A stretch of 64,000 nt of DNA from Cornus controversa (lineage: Eukaryota; Streptophyta; Magnoliopsida; Cornales; Cornaceae): positions 41,055,501 to 41,119,500 of the forward strand of contig CM048846.1 in the NCBI GenBank assembly GCA_026545225.1, given 5' to 3'. The notes beneath the pieces are model-generated. The model saw only the letters and a list, made by a program, of their open reading frames with translations, had not been told where the DNA came from and searched no databases. The translations under genes were made by a program, and so were the position numbers. Positions 46,081 to 57,616 of this stretch are shown here, in pieces; position 1 is the first letter of the stretch, and each line of letters opens with the position of its first letter.

Positions 46081-46616
46081 ACTACAACCCTAACGCATTG
46101 CGACAAGTCCGAATTATCAATCTTGTATCAAACCAGATCTTAACCTAAAAAACCCTAATTTGATCGAATCAAAACCAAATGCATTAAAAAAAATTAGGGT
46201 ATGCTAACCCATTCTGCAAATTAAGATATCAAGCAATACACACATTAGAAAGAAATAATAGGAAACTTTACAAGTGCGAACATTCAAACTTCTAAATTCA
46301 CTTAGTTGTGTAATTTATACAGATGAAAGACCGACACGAAATAACATGGTTGAACATCGGATGGGTCACACACATAAGCATCACTATATTTAATGAACTA
46401 TTTAGGGAGTTGGTAATTGCCTTAATCTGAGCATAGACAAGATTATGCGTGAATTCTTAAGAAAATCCTAAACCTATAAAAGATAGGTTCCAAGAGAAAT
46501 TATGTGACACTTATTAGTGATAAGATTAAAAAGAGTAGATTTAGGTTGTATGACCACATACACAGAAGATATGTAGATTCACCAATAAGAAGAGGAAGGT
46601 TTATTTGCATAGAGGG
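46081..46616. other. Intergenic
   Basis: Spacer to the left of the LTR nest. No family recognised. Confidence 0.5.
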
Positions 46617-46954
46617 TGTCACGCCTTGATTTCTGATACTCTGAAGGGCATGGAAAATGGGGTGATTGAGTTAAATATCAATACCTCTCACATATAATCC
46701 TGCTCTGATACCAAGCTGTCAATTCCCAAAGTCCAAGTCACCGGAGGCTCCATCTCTAGGCCCGAATTCCCAAGGGTGAATCTATCCATTAAGTCCTAAC
46801 GGATAGTCCATACATTCATTACTGTAGAAGCATAATCAAATACATACATTTAAATATGTATAATTCTACATCAACTCATCTCAATGGGTCCCACACATGA
46901 CCACACATAAATATTTAACAATATTCCAATTGTCAACCTAGTTGTGGATTACAA

Positions 46955-47240
46955 TCCATCATAATGGAGATTACGATGTATCGTAATCTACGATGCATCG
47001 CAAATGTATCGCTACATCTTGCAAAGCTCATGAATTTTAACTCATTTTCATCAACATTTTTACGATCCATCGTAATAGGGATTACGATGTATCGTAATCT
47101 ACGATGCATCGTAGATGTATCACTACATCTTGCGAAGCGCATGAATTTTAAATCATTTTCATCAACATTTTTACGATCCATCGTAATAGGGATTACGATG
47201 CATCGCCAGATTACGATTCATCGTAATGGTGATTACGATT
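46955..47240. repeat. Tandem units of 111 bp built on a TACGATGCATCGTA palindrome
   Basis: 'ttacgatgta/ca' starts units at 46971, 47082 and 47193, an even 111-bp step. Each unit carries ATTACGATGTATCGTAATCT, then ACGATGCATCG, then 'tacatcttgc.aagc.catgaattttaa' and TACGATCCATCGTAAT. It lies within the minus-strand LTR. Confidence 0.85.
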
Positions 47241-47329
47241 CTCAAATGCTTAACAACCTACACAATTTATATTCAAATTCATTATTTATCCTCATATCCA
47301 CCCATGCTATTTTGAAACATATATAAAAC

Positions 47330-50041
47330 TGTAGAGACCGGAACTAAATTTGACCGATTTTCAGATTTTTCATCATTTTTGTCATAAATGCATTTTAAAT
47401 GATGTTATCGATGTTTCGAGAGTGAGAAAAATGTTTGAAAAGTTTTTGAAAGTTTGGGAAACATTTGGAGAAGTTTGACTTTCTGGGTCAACAGGATTTG
47501 GGACGTAGTCCAAGTGGGCCCGAAAATCTGAAAATTTTAAAAAATTAATTATTTTTAGTTTTAGACCAAATGAAATATTTAAAAAGTTAAGGAAGTGATT
47601 ACGGAGTTGTATGTGCTTTCAAAATAAAAAACAGAGGTCGGAAGGGTATGTTAAGTGGCCTATAAGCATTTTGGTCCTTTCGCGCGTTAGGGACTTTAAA
47701 TATCTTGGTTGCATAGATATTTCATTTCTCATTGACCAAAATACATGGTTGTATCTCTCTTCTCTCCCTCGTCTTCCCTCTTCCTTCTCTCTTCATTTCG
47801 GAGGCCACGGGCTTGGATTCAGAATGTGCCGGTGAAAGACTTTGTGTTCCCCTCAACAAGAGCTTCATTTTGGATTGAACAAAGTGTGTGTTGGGAAAAG
47901 TTAGAAGGGCTAAAAATCTAGGGTTTTGCTATGAGAGACTTCAAAATTGAGGTAGGGTGTCTTCTCATTCTTTTCATCGATTCTTTAGGTTTTTTGTGAT
48001 TTATGGATGTGTTAGTATGAGTTAGAGGGATAAAAAGTCTTATCTTTGATTTTCTCTCATATAAATGCATGCTTAGAATATTCTTCATGTGATATATATA
48101 TGATGTATATGAGGCATATTAGTCTATACAACTTAAACGTGAGTTTTGTGCCATCTATAAGTGAAATATATGATGTATGTGAGGCATATTAGTCCATACA
48201 ACTTAAATGTGAGTTTTGTGCCATCTATAAGTGAAATATATGATGTATGTGACTTTATTAGTATTACACATGAAAATTTGTGTACTTGACATGCTAGTTA
48301 TAGCTCAATTATGTTCTATACATGTTGTTTGTGTTAGTTAAAGAAGCATGAGACTCTTTAGATTTACTTGGAGCCACAACTTGAGGTATGTCCACTTTTG
48401 AAGGCCATATGTTTGAGAAAATGCATCAAAGGAAGTGATTTTCTCATGTTAATGCATTTGATGATATTTGTGGATGAAATTGCATTCAATACAATATGTG
48501 TGTAGTGTATGCCTAGTGTAGGTTGCATTGGGTATGAAGTGATATAAGACTTGAGGATGTTGAACTACGATGATGGATACACACGGATAGTGTGATGAGC
48601 TTATGTCCCCAATTGGTAGATTTCAATTGGTAGCAAATGGATTCCTCTAATTTAATTGGCAGTTTTCAATTGATGAGGAACCGTAGCAAAAATCTTGAGG
48701 TTGACAGGTGTTAACATGTGAGAATTTTGGTGATTGTGAGGTTAACAGGTGTCAACATATGAAAATCTTGGGTTATGAGGTTGAAAGGTTTCGTTAGTGA
48801 CATTCTAGGAATTTATGGAGTTTAAGCAGTTGGGTTGGTGGTTTGAGTTTGGCTCATGAATTGTGAATTCATGTAAGGTTTTGATTTGTAAATTTGAGGT
48901 AGATGTTGTGTTGTTTATGTTTAAGCATGGTTAAATGAGCCTTTGTTCTTTTGTTTCATATTTGACTTGTCGATAGCATGGACATAGTGAGCATGTCATG
49001 TAGTGTAGGGATGACATGATGCATATCATGTAGGTCCACATCAAGTCGATGCTTAAGCGGGTTTGATCATCTCTACTAATTATAGTGTATGCTCACCCCT
49101 CTCCCCCAAACTTTTTTACAAGTAAGGCACCGATGGTGAACGGACTTGATTAGTCCATGGAGCTCATAGGAGCATTTTGAGATGTTCTCAGATTTTATGT
49201 ATATGCTATCCATGCCGGCTTGTGGCGTGTGACTAGGTTATAGTTACATTTGTACTTTATGTACCTTGTGTTCTTTTCTTTTGTTTCCTTATGTAAGAAC
49301 AATGAGAAAGACTTGTGGATTTTAGACTTATGATTGCAATGATATGTATGAGTTTGATAAGGATGTGAGATTATAGTAATTCCAATGCATGATTTGGAGT
49401 ATGTGTGTGATGATATATCATATGTAGATGATTAGAATGCGGTATGGTTGCCTTTAGGTTGTTAGAATGGATCTGGAGTGCAAAATGAACCAAGTGTTAG
49501 CTTGTAGAATTTCTCTAGAAGTTTTATTCCAGGGATTACAATGCATCGTAACCCACATTACAATGCATTGAAATCTAGCGATGTATCGAAGTCCTTAGGA
49601 CGATGTATCGTAAATTTGGTGAGAACTGTGGTTGGATTTTAGAGGTTTTCGTAAGATGTTACGCAACATCTGTGATGCATCGTAACTATCATTACGATCC
49701 ATCGTAATGTGTGGTTGGGTTTAACATTAAGATGTGTTTGGATGACCTAGGGACGACAAATATCGGGCCCATTGGGATTGGTTGAGTCTGCATTGTACGT
49801 ATATACGTACGTGTACGTGATTTAAGCTTTTGTTGTAGTAAGAGAGTGAGATGGTTCATCAAGGTTTGATGAAAGGAATCACCTCAGAATCCGAACTCGG
49901 AGACAGTATCTCTGGTGGTTCAAAAATCGAGTGTGACAACTTGGTATCAAAATATGATACCATAGTGGGATTATTGATGCGAGGTGATGATGTGTGATCT
50001 AATCACCCTCGGGTTCTGGGAGTCAAAAATCGAGGGTGACA
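47330..50041 (+). mobile_element. Solo LTR of 2712 bp with TSD AAAAC
   Basis: Begins TGTAGAGACCGGAACTAAAT and ends AAATCGAGGGTGACA. The flanks are AAAAC at 47325-47329 and AAAAC at 50042-50046. It is inserted head-to-head in a relative of itself. It carries CGATGCATCG-like palindromes at 49540-49710. About 100 bp from the end it has CGAGTGTGACA followed by ACTTGGTATCAAAA (49941 on), which looks like an LTR end plus PBS, and then a second similar end. No genes inside. Confidence 0.85.
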
Positions 50042-51141
50042 AAAACACTATAAAATTATACATCTCATGTATTTTTATCCAAAACATACATTCCATTCAT
50101 GCATCTCTCCAAAGTTTATAAGTTGTCCACATGGATTATACATATGAAAGTTTTCAAATTAGAAGTTGTTTGTTCATAACTATAACTTCTACAAGTATCA
50201 ACATGCCACAAGTCGGTATGGACATCAATACATATAATATCCAAAAATAACTCAAAAATACCACTAAGAGCTCCACTTGGCTACTCAAGTCTCATCCGTC
50301 GCCAGTACCATATTTGTAAAAATATTTTAGGGAAAGGGGTGAGCAAAACAACTAGCTCTGTAGGAATGCCCCAACCCACCTAGGCATCGACTTAACACCA
50401 ACCTACATGATATGCAACCATGATGTCGCTACTCTATATGACATAATCAATACTTTCATGTCAAGTCAACTCAATGCAATCAATACACATATACATTAAA
50501 AACATTCATCATGCTTAACAGTTAAACACAACCATTTTTAGATATACATCTTTTTCGGTCATAATCCGATACTTATACATGATTAGTTAACTCTGAAGGT
50601 CAAGTAGTACTGGACAACTCCGACGACACTCGAATGATTGGACAACTCTGAAGATCATACATTCTTGGCAATATATTGGTCTTGTCATTTTAATTAGGCA
50701 TTTCTGATGATCACATTAATTTGGATTACTTCGATTTCTAAGCCTTAGCCTCGGCATGATTGGGCAACTCTGACAGTCATACCATAGTAGATAATTATAC
50801 CACTTCCATAGAATGGTTGGATAATTTTGAACCCAATTTATGGCTCACTTGGACAAAACTCTGATTTCTATATGCACATAGGCAATATACCACATAAAGC
50901 ATATTTCTCATACTCTTCTACAGTTACTCATGCTTTATATCAATTTTAGCATAAACCATGTCTTCACATACCATATATAATCACATATATGTCCACATTA
51001 TTTACTCATGTATTCACAATCAATACATATTATATGTATAAAATCACAATCATCATATTCCACAAATATGAACATCAATAGCATGCATTTAAACAAATTG
51101 AAGGAAAGGAAAATTATAAACCATACCACCCTCCTAAGCAC

Positions 51142-52564
51142 TGATAAGTGTTCAATTCTATGCATTTGAACCATCTTTATTGCATATGTTAGTTCCATTT
51201 TTGCGTTTACCGAGATATGTTTACGGTATTTTTGTGTTTTTGATGTTTTGCAGGTATTGGAGTAAATGGAGCAAAGTTGGAAGCTTTCTGCATTCAAGAG
51301 ATGAAATCAGAAAATGTTGCCAAGGCATCTCGATCAATCGAGATGTGGATTTCGATCAATCGAGATTTTGATTGATCGAAATCTCATTTCGATTGATCGA
51401 AATCTCGATCAATCGAAATGCAATTTCGATCAATCGAAATGCTGCAGAGCCCACTTGGCCACTTGCTCACCTGCTCTTCCACTTGCAACAAAATCCCCCT
51501 TTTTGCACGACTTAGGGGGATTGTCTGACTTGAACAAGACTTTTGGGGGCCTTCTTGATACAAGAGATATATATAATGATATATATATATATATATATGG
51601 TGGGCCCAAAGGAGCCAAAAAAGGATACAAAAAGCACCAAAAGCCACATATCTCATATCTCTCAAGATACACATCAGAAGACTTGAGGAGAGACCTTCGG
51701 GAGAGGAAGAGAAAAGCTGAACCAGACCAAGAAGCTTCATTCTCTTCATCAATGGAAGGGTGCAAGGCAACCATGAGCAACTAACTCTTCTACTAGGGTG
51801 TTGGTTTCAACCCCTAGCCATGTAAACTTGTTCATCTTTGTAGCTCTTGGGGATTTGTAATTAAATGTTGATTATTTAGCCTAGTGATTATGTACACAAA
51901 TACATTTCTTATATATATTCATTTGATATGGAATTTATTCTTGTCTTAGAGTAGGTTTTGTCACTTGAATGCACAACATTTGCATATTCCACAAGAAGTG
52001 CAAATGATGGCTAGATAATGGTGTTTAAATGAATGTGTGATGCTAGTTTGTATAGACCATGCCAAGACAAGGTAGTTTGGATGCATGTAGTGTTTACGTA
52101 GAGAGTAGGGTAATTAGGTAGTTAGTTAGGTTGAAGAGCTATGCTTGTTGAAGATGGATTATGATAGGTTAGCACACACATTGATCTTTTGATATGTCAT
52201 TGAGGTCACAAGCCTAATGACATTGTTAGGCATTTAATTAATGAATCCCATGCTTGCTACACTTATGAACATGTGAATGGCTAGTGGTGGAAACCAACCC
52301 TAGTTCTCTCTCCCAACTTTACTCTTTAATTTTATCGTCATTTCATTTACGCAATAGTTTTAAACACAAAACCAAAAACCTGTTTTTAGAATTAAAGTAG
52401 AATTAATCTTTCTTTATGACAATTAACGACTAGTCCTCGTGGGATCGATACCCTCTATATAGAACCTTATCTACAAAGATTCGTGCTCTTGCGAGTGGTT
52501 AAATTATATTTTGATAAAAAGGGCAAAATTAAGCTTACAATATAATTTAGTTCCGACCACATCA
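51142..52564 (+). mobile_element. Solo LTR of 1423 bp, Athila-like, TSD AGCAC
   Basis: Begins TGATAAGTGTTCAATTCTAT and ends TTCCGACCACATCA. The flanks are AGCAC at 51137-51141 and AGCAC at 52565-52569, so it is a complete solo LTR. It is therefore not the 5' LTR of the pol that starts at 53.17 kb, although it is the same family. Its inverted sister at 57617-59039 has exactly the same length. An array of CGATCAATCG/CGATTGATCG lies at 51331-51436 and a TATA-rich stretch at 51567-51598. Confidence 0.92.
51331..51436. promoter_or_regulatory. Array of six CGATnnATCG palindromes in the LTR
   Basis: Cores at 51331, 51353, 51369, 51390, 51405 and 51427. Several extend to TTTCGATCAATCGAAA-like 16-mers, and both orientations of the asymmetric centre (CA or TG) are used. 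The array lies about 130 bp upstream of the A/T-rich TATA-like stretch of the LTR. The role as binding sites is inferred. Confidence 0.6.
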
Positions 52565-53173
52565 AGCACGTTAAACTCAACCCAAACCTTCTCAAACTCA
52601 CCAATAACCTAGGAATCGATGACTAAGGGGGCAGAAACACCTCTACCTTATGATTAAAGTTTTTCTAGCAAAAAACCTAGAATCCTCCAAGCTTCAACTT
52701 CTTCAAAATCTGACTTTATTTAGTTCAGACTGAAACCCTTAACCCGTAGAACACTTTGCCCTTCTTCGGGAACTTCCAAATCCAAGCCCAAAGCCTCTGA
52801 AATAAAGAGAGAATGAGAAGAGGAGAGAAAGAGATGTAGTAGCTGGCTGTTTGGTCTGTAAGAAATGAAGAGAAATCCCAGCTACATGATACTTACAATA
52901 TCTACACCGTAAAAAGACCAAAATGTCCCCAAGCCACTTAACATACCATCCTGACCTCCGTTTTCGATTTCAAAAACGGTTTCGGCTCTGAAATTACTTC
53001 CTTAACTCTTTTAAAATTTCATTTGGTCCAAAAACAAAAATAAATTTTTTTTCCAAAAATTTCCAGTTTCCCATGCCCACCCAACCCACGTCCCGAGCCC
53101 TACAGACCCAAAATTTTCAAAATTTTCCAAATGTTCCAAAAACTTTCTTGAACCTCTAAATAAGTTCTCAAAC

Positions 53174-55723
53174 ATGTTTTTTCACGTTCAACCTAATGAT
53201 AAGGGTGAATTAGTTCCCCAACGCACCACCACAGGATGGAGAGTGTGCATTGATTATAGGAAATTAAATTCAGCCACTCGGAAAGATCACTTCCCCCTCC
53301 CATTCATTGATCAAATATTGGAGAGATTGGCCGGGCAAAGCTTTTATTGCTTTTTGGATGGATATTCCGGCTATAATCAGGTTGCTATAGACCCGAGGGA
53401 CCAAGAGAAAACCACCTTTACATGTCCCTTCGGCACATTTGCTTATAGACGCATGCCCTTTGGGTTGTGCAATGCACCGGCAACTTTTCAACGGTGTATG
53501 ATGTCTATCTTCTCGGACATGGTGGAAAAATTCTTAGAAGTGTTCATGGATGATTTTTCCATTTTTGGGCCTTCATATGAATCATGCCTCCAAAATCTAG
53601 CTTGTGTTCTCAAAAGATGTCAAGAAACCAACCTAATTCTTAGTTGGGAAAAGAGTCATTTTATGGTTCAAGAGGGTATTGTCCTAGGGCATATTGTGTC
53701 TAAGCGAGGAATAGAGGTTGATAAAGCCAAGGTTGAGCTCATTTCCAAACTTCCTCCACCATCCACGGTGAGAGAGATTCGTTCATTCCTTGGGCATGCG
53801 GGCTTTTATCGCCGTTTCATCAAAGACTTTAGCAAGATCTCTCGGCCTTTGTGTCGCCTTCTTGAAAAAGAGTCTTGCTTTACCTTTGATGAAGCGTGCC
53901 TTGACGCTTTTGAAAAACTCCGCGCCATGCTTACAACCGCTCCAATTCTAATCCCTCCAAATTGGGCTCTCCCATTTGAGATTATGTGTGATGCATCCGA
54001 CTATGCCATGGGTGTGGTCTTAGGGCAACGAGTAGACAAACTGCCACATGTCATCTATTACGCAAGTAAAACCCTTTCCGAGGCTCAAATCAATTATACC
54101 ACAACGGAAAAGGAATTGCTTGCGGTAGTATTTGCATTAGACAAATTTCGAGCTTATTTATTAGGTTCAAAGGTCATTGTCTATTCGGACCATGCTGCCC
54201 TCCAGCATCTTTTGGCGAAAAAGGACACCAAGCCTAGGTTGATCCAATGGATACTCTTGTTGCAAGAGTTCAATTTTGAGATTAGAGACAAAAAGGGAAC
54301 AGAAAATGTGGTAGCTGACCACCTTTCTAGAATTCTTGTTGAATCCCTTCATAATTCCATTCCAGTTTGTGAATCCTTCCCGGGTGAACAACTCTTTGTC
54401 ATCTCTCAAGAGAGTATCCCTTGGTATGCGGATGTTGTTAATTACTTGGCAACCGGTAAAATACCATCTTCTTGGACCAAACAAGAGAAGGATCGTTTTC
54501 TCTCCCAATCCCGATCATATTATTGGGACGATCCTCAATTGTTCAAATACTGCCACGATCAAATAATTCGTAAGTGTGTACCCAACAGTGAATTCCAAAG
54601 CATTCTTAAATTTTGTCATACACTCGCTTGTGGGGGACACTTTAGTGCTAAGAAAACAGTAGCAAAAATTCTTCAAAGCGAATTTTTCTGGCCGACACTT
54701 CATCGGGATGCATATTCATTCTGCCGCTCGTGTGAGCGATGTCAGCGCCTTAGCGCGATGTCTCGGAAGGACATGATGCCTCTTAACCCTATTCTTGTCA
54801 TTGAAATATTTGATGTGTGGGGCATTGACTTCATGGGACCATTTCCACCCTCTATTGGTCATGAGTACATACTTGTGGCGGTGGACTACGTATCTAAGTG
54901 GATAGAAGCCGTTGCTACCAAAACCAACGATCACGCAGTCGTGGTTAAATTCATTCAAGCTAACATTTTTAGCCGGTTTGGTACGCCTCGGGCCATCATC
55001 AGTGACGGAGGTAAGCATTTCTGTAACCGGTTCCTTCGAACCTTGCTTCTCAAATACTCCGTCACGCACAAAGTAGCCACCCCCTACCATCCTCAAACTA
55101 GTGGCCAAGTAGAAGTATCCAATAGGGAGATTAAGAACATTCTTCAGAAAACTGTTCGGCCCGACCGGAAGGATTGGTCATTGCGACTAAATGATGCATT
55201 ATGGGCATACCGAACCGCATATAAAACTCCCATCGGAATGTCACCTTATCGGTTAGTTTATGGCAAAGCGTGCCACCTTCTGGTTGAATTGGAGCATAAA
55301 GCTATGTGGGCCACCAAGACCTTCAATTTTGACATGAAAAAGGCCGGTTCTAATCGAAAGCTTCAATTAAATGAATTGGAAGAATTGCGACATGACGCGT
55401 ATGAGAATGTGAAAATCTATAAGGCAAAGTCCAAAGCCTTTCATGATCGTAATATTCGAGTCAAAACATTTTCGCCGGGCCAAAAAGTTTGGTTGTACAA
55501 CTCACGCCTCCATTTGTTTCCCGGAAAACTTCGCTCCCGTTGGGATGGTCCATTTTTGGTTAATTCCGTCGCTCCCCACGGAGCGGTGGAATTGAAGGAC
55601 TTGAAAGATGGCTCGATGTTCAAAGTAAACGGGCAGCGCTTAAAAGTGTGTGTGGATGACCAAGTCACCACCGAATACGTGGATGTCGTCACTTTGACGT
55701 ATCCCGTGTATTTTGACTCGTGA
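53174..55723 (+). CDS. Athila-like gypsy pol, 5'-truncated (RT, RNase H, integrase)
   Basis: 849 open codons with no stop. It enters inside reverse transcriptase at [20 protein letters not shown] motifs are [13 protein letters not shown] (D62) and FMDDF (D126, D127). RNase H follows near 270-400 ([30 protein letters not shown]). Integrase: the H2C2 zinc module around GGHFSAKKT and CRSCERC, then [18 protein letters not shown] and SNREIKN for the D,D,E triad, and a C-terminal [10 protein letters not shown] module. The protein would reverse-transcribe and integrate the element. Gag, protease, PBS and the RT N-terminus are missing: the first residues (MFFHVQ) come from or next to the junction with the LTR fragment. 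An open but incomplete frame, so the copy cannot move alone. Confidence 0.93.
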   Translation: MFFHVQPNDKGELVPQRTTTGWRVCIDYRKLNSATRKDHFPLPFIDQILERLAGQSFYCFLDGYSGYNQVAIDPRDQEKTTFTCPFGTFAYRRMPFGLCNAPATFQRCMMSIFSDMVEKFLEVFMDDFSIFGPSYESCLQNLACVLKRCQETNLILSWEKSHFMVQEGIVLGHIVSKRGIEVDKAKVELISKLPPPSTVREIRSFLGHAGFYRRFIKDFSKISRPLCRLLEKESCFTFDEACLDAFEKLRAMLTTAPILIPPNWALPFEIMCDASDYAMGVVLGQRVDKLPHVIYYASKTLSEAQINYTTTEKELLAVVFALDKFRAYLLGSKVIVYSDHAALQHLLAKKDTKPRLIQWILLLQEFNFEIRDKKGTENVVADHLSRILVESLHNSIPVCESFPGEQLFVISQESIPWYADVVNYLATGKIPSSWTKQEKDRFLSQSRSYYWDDPQLFKYCHDQIIRKCVPNSEFQSILKFCHTLACGGHFSAKKTVAKILQSEFFWPTLHRDAYSFCRSCERCQRLSAMSRKDMMPLNPILVIEIFDVWGIDFMGPFPPSIGHEYILVAVDYVSKWIEAVATKTNDHAVVVKFIQANIFSRFGTPRAIISDGGKHFCNRFLRTLLLKYSVTHKVATPYHPQTSGQVEVSNREIKNILQKTVRPDRKDWSLRLNDALWAYRTAYKTPIGMSPYRLVYGKACHLLVELEHKAMWATKTFNFDMKKAGSNRKLQLNELEELRHDAYENVKIYKAKSKAFHDRNIRVKTFSPGQKVWLYNSRLHLFPGKLRSRWDGPFLVNSVAPHGAVELKDLKDGSMFKVNGQRLKVCVDDQVTTEYVDVVTLTYPVYFDS

Positions 55724-55888
55724 GTCGATCCGGACGTCGCGCCATAGACGTGTAAGGTGGCAAGGCCATGGTAGCTGTCAAGCTTCCATGATGTCCCTTT
55801 AATCCAAGGTAGGTTTGTATCTAAGCAGTGTAGTATCTAATTCCCAAATATCCAAGTCCCTGTAGCATCCTTTGCACTGGCTGTTTTT
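55724..55888 (+). other. Spacer after pol
   Basis: Non-coding. It is also found, inverted, at 63112-63267 after the second pol copy, with small differences. Confidence 0.7.
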
Positions 55889-56215
55889 GAGCATTTCGAT
55901 TGATCGAAACCAAGATTTCGATCAATCAAAAAATTCGATTGATCGAAAGCTTGCAGAGATGTGCCAAGTCTAAAGTCCCGAGAGGTGGTATTCTTCGATT
56001 GCACTTCGATAGGTCTTCGATCGATCAAAAATTTCGATTGATCGAGAGTCTAGTTCGATTGATCGAAGTCAATATGTGATTCAGCGGAGGAATTTTCGAT
56101 TGAGCGAAAAGACAATCTCAATCCATCGAAGCTGGTTTCGATTGATCGAAGCAATATTTCGATCAATCGAGATTTCGATTGATCGAAGTGCACATTTCGA
56201 TCAATCGAAATGCAC
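55889..56215. promoter_or_regulatory. CGATnnATCG palindrome array upstream of the envelope-position ORF
   Basis: About ten cores of the TTTCGATTGATCGAAA type in both orientations, some decayed (TTTTCGATTGAGCGAAAA, 'tctcaatccatcgaag'). The array stops about 25 bp before a TATTTAAA box. The same motif forms the LTR array. Confidence 0.6.
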
Positions 56216-56240
56216 GCGGAGCCTGCATGTGAGTCGAAAA

Positions 56241-56249
56241 TCTATTTAA
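56241..56249 (+). promoter_or_regulatory. TATA-like box of the envelope-position ORF
   Basis: CTATTTAAACTG, followed by a pyrimidine-rich 5' leader (56260-56472), a consensus splice donor AG|GTAAGT at 56471-56478 and an acceptor TGCAG near 56867, just before the ATG. All parts recur in the inverted copy at 62.05-62.69 kb. Confidence 0.6.
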
Positions 56250-56881
56250 ACTGTTGGGCTTCCCTCCCATTTTAAAAGACTATCCGACTTCTTCTCTTCC
56301 TCCGTGCGATCCAAGCCTTCTCCAAGCATTCCCGAGCACTCGATCTGCCATTCCCGATCATCCGCCGCCATCCGACGCAATCCGTCGCCGCCGCTAGCAC
56401 CTGCGCGATCTTCTCTTCGCGGCTGCGAGTGGAGTTTTCTTCGGTTGAGCCGTTCATCTTCTTCCTCGCGAGGTAAGTGATGCATGGCTACTTTTTGTTT
56501 ACTCTCTCGCCATTTTGATAGTCTTACGGCAGACTAAACATAGTTAGCTAATTTTGGGGTAGATGGTTGCGATTACGATATCCGAATCGAGTTTTTCGTG
56601 GGTTTCGGGGGGGGGGGGGGTAGGAATTCATGTAGGAGTGGGATTTGGCATTTTCTTCGTTTCAAACGCTTAGTGTACGGTGTGTAACCGTGGCACCTTC
56701 GTTTCGGTTGCGCCCGTTCATATTGCATCATCGAGTGCAACTTTTTGCACTTTTGTCAGTACCTTGGACTAGGACTTCATTCTTATTTTGATTCTTTTAG
56801 TTTAGTAGTTGTTTAACTTTCTTCTTATTCATCTTTTATTTACGTACCTTTTTGGAATCCAGTGCAGACTGTCCCGAGACC

Positions 56882-57616
56882 ATGGCGGGAGTGAAGAACG
56901 CCGCCGGTGCTGTTCGTGACGTGCCTGGGCGAGCCTTCCGGTCTCGGAAGTTCAGCCCGGAGCAGGTTTTCAACTTAGCCGAGTTCGAGAGACATCCCGA
57001 CACCGAGTGGACGGTTGCCGAGCTCAGGAGAAGTCGCCTCGACCGGCTATGTGTGCCTCCCACCGAGGTGGCACACGAGCGCCTAGTGCAGGTCTTTTAC
57101 GAGCATATGACCTACTCCTGCACAGCGCCAGATACACTCGAGACTACCGTGGCCACTGTCACGATCACGATTACGCCGAGCCGGATTGCTCATATGCTCG
57201 GCATCCCTCACCAGCAGCCGCCGAACATGGTTGGCCCGGACGGTCAACCACTCTATAGTGCCGCACTCCCAGCAGACACCACGCTATTCTCGATAGTGAT
57301 GGACATGTGTGGCGGGGCGTTTACCACGCCCAACCACAACTGCATGTCCAAGTCGATGTGCCCGAGCAGATATTGGTTCCTGGACACCGTTCTCCTCAAG
57401 AACGCGTGTCCGTTGCAGCACGTGGCCGAGCGCAGGGGTGACCTCCTCCGTTGCCTCTATGCTTTCCATACGGGCGCTTGGTTTTCTGTCCCATCACTTA
57501 TCTGGGGGCAGATACACAAAGTTTGGGATGGCCTCGTCAACAAGAGGAAGAGGAGAGCAGCGAGTTGGCGTCTTCCCTTTCCATTCCTGATCGCCGCTTT
57601 TCTCAGCAGTGCCAGT
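56882..57616 (+). pseudogene. Envelope-position ORF (putative plant transposon protein), cut by insertion
   Basis: ATG at 56882 in the context ACCATGG; upstream in-frame sequence lacks an ATG. It encodes VKNAAGAVRDVPGRAFRSRK, then LVQVFYEHMTYSC, ITPSRIAHMLGIPHQQPP, SRYWFLDTVLLKNACPLQ, GDLLRCLYAFHTGAWFSV and ASWRLPFPFLIAAFLSSAS. The pattern (FY..., I...LGIP, LL...H, R.DLL..A, G...V..LI) is that of the 'putative plant transposon protein' domain (PF20167-like) carried downstream of pol by many Athila-like elements; its biochemical role is unknown. The inverted LTR at 57617 removes the C-terminus, about 160 codons compared with the copy at 60846-62054. Confidence 0.75.

Larger units (their letters stand above)
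46617..53172 (-). mobile_element. Large gypsy-type LTR on the minus strand, host of two nested solo LTRs
   Basis: The minus-strand end is ...CAAGGCGTGACA at 46617. The start is lost at a junction near 53172. Without the nested pieces (47330-50046 and 51142-52569) it is about 2.4 kb. Its 5' half (53172-52570) matches 47400-47880 of the nested plus-strand LTR: 'ttaaggaagt.att.c', 'gg.atgttaagtggc', 'atttcggaggc' against 'atttcagaggc'. Its 3' half matches 49850-50041. A PBS-like TTGGTATCAGAGC lies inside at 46702-46714. Confidence 0.8.

Noticed and set aside
51314..51784. Frames of 116-156 codons in the 1423-bp LTRs (also 58399-58867)
   Set aside because: They translate the palindrome array and AT tract; both strands are open.
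51142..52564. Taken first as the 5' LTR of the pol at 53.17 kb
   Set aside because: It has its own AGCAC duplication on both sides and no PBS after it, so it is a solo LTR.
55889..56215. Possible CRISPR-like array
   Set aside because: Spacing is irregular, repeats are short palindromes in both orientations, and the DNA is plant nuclear.
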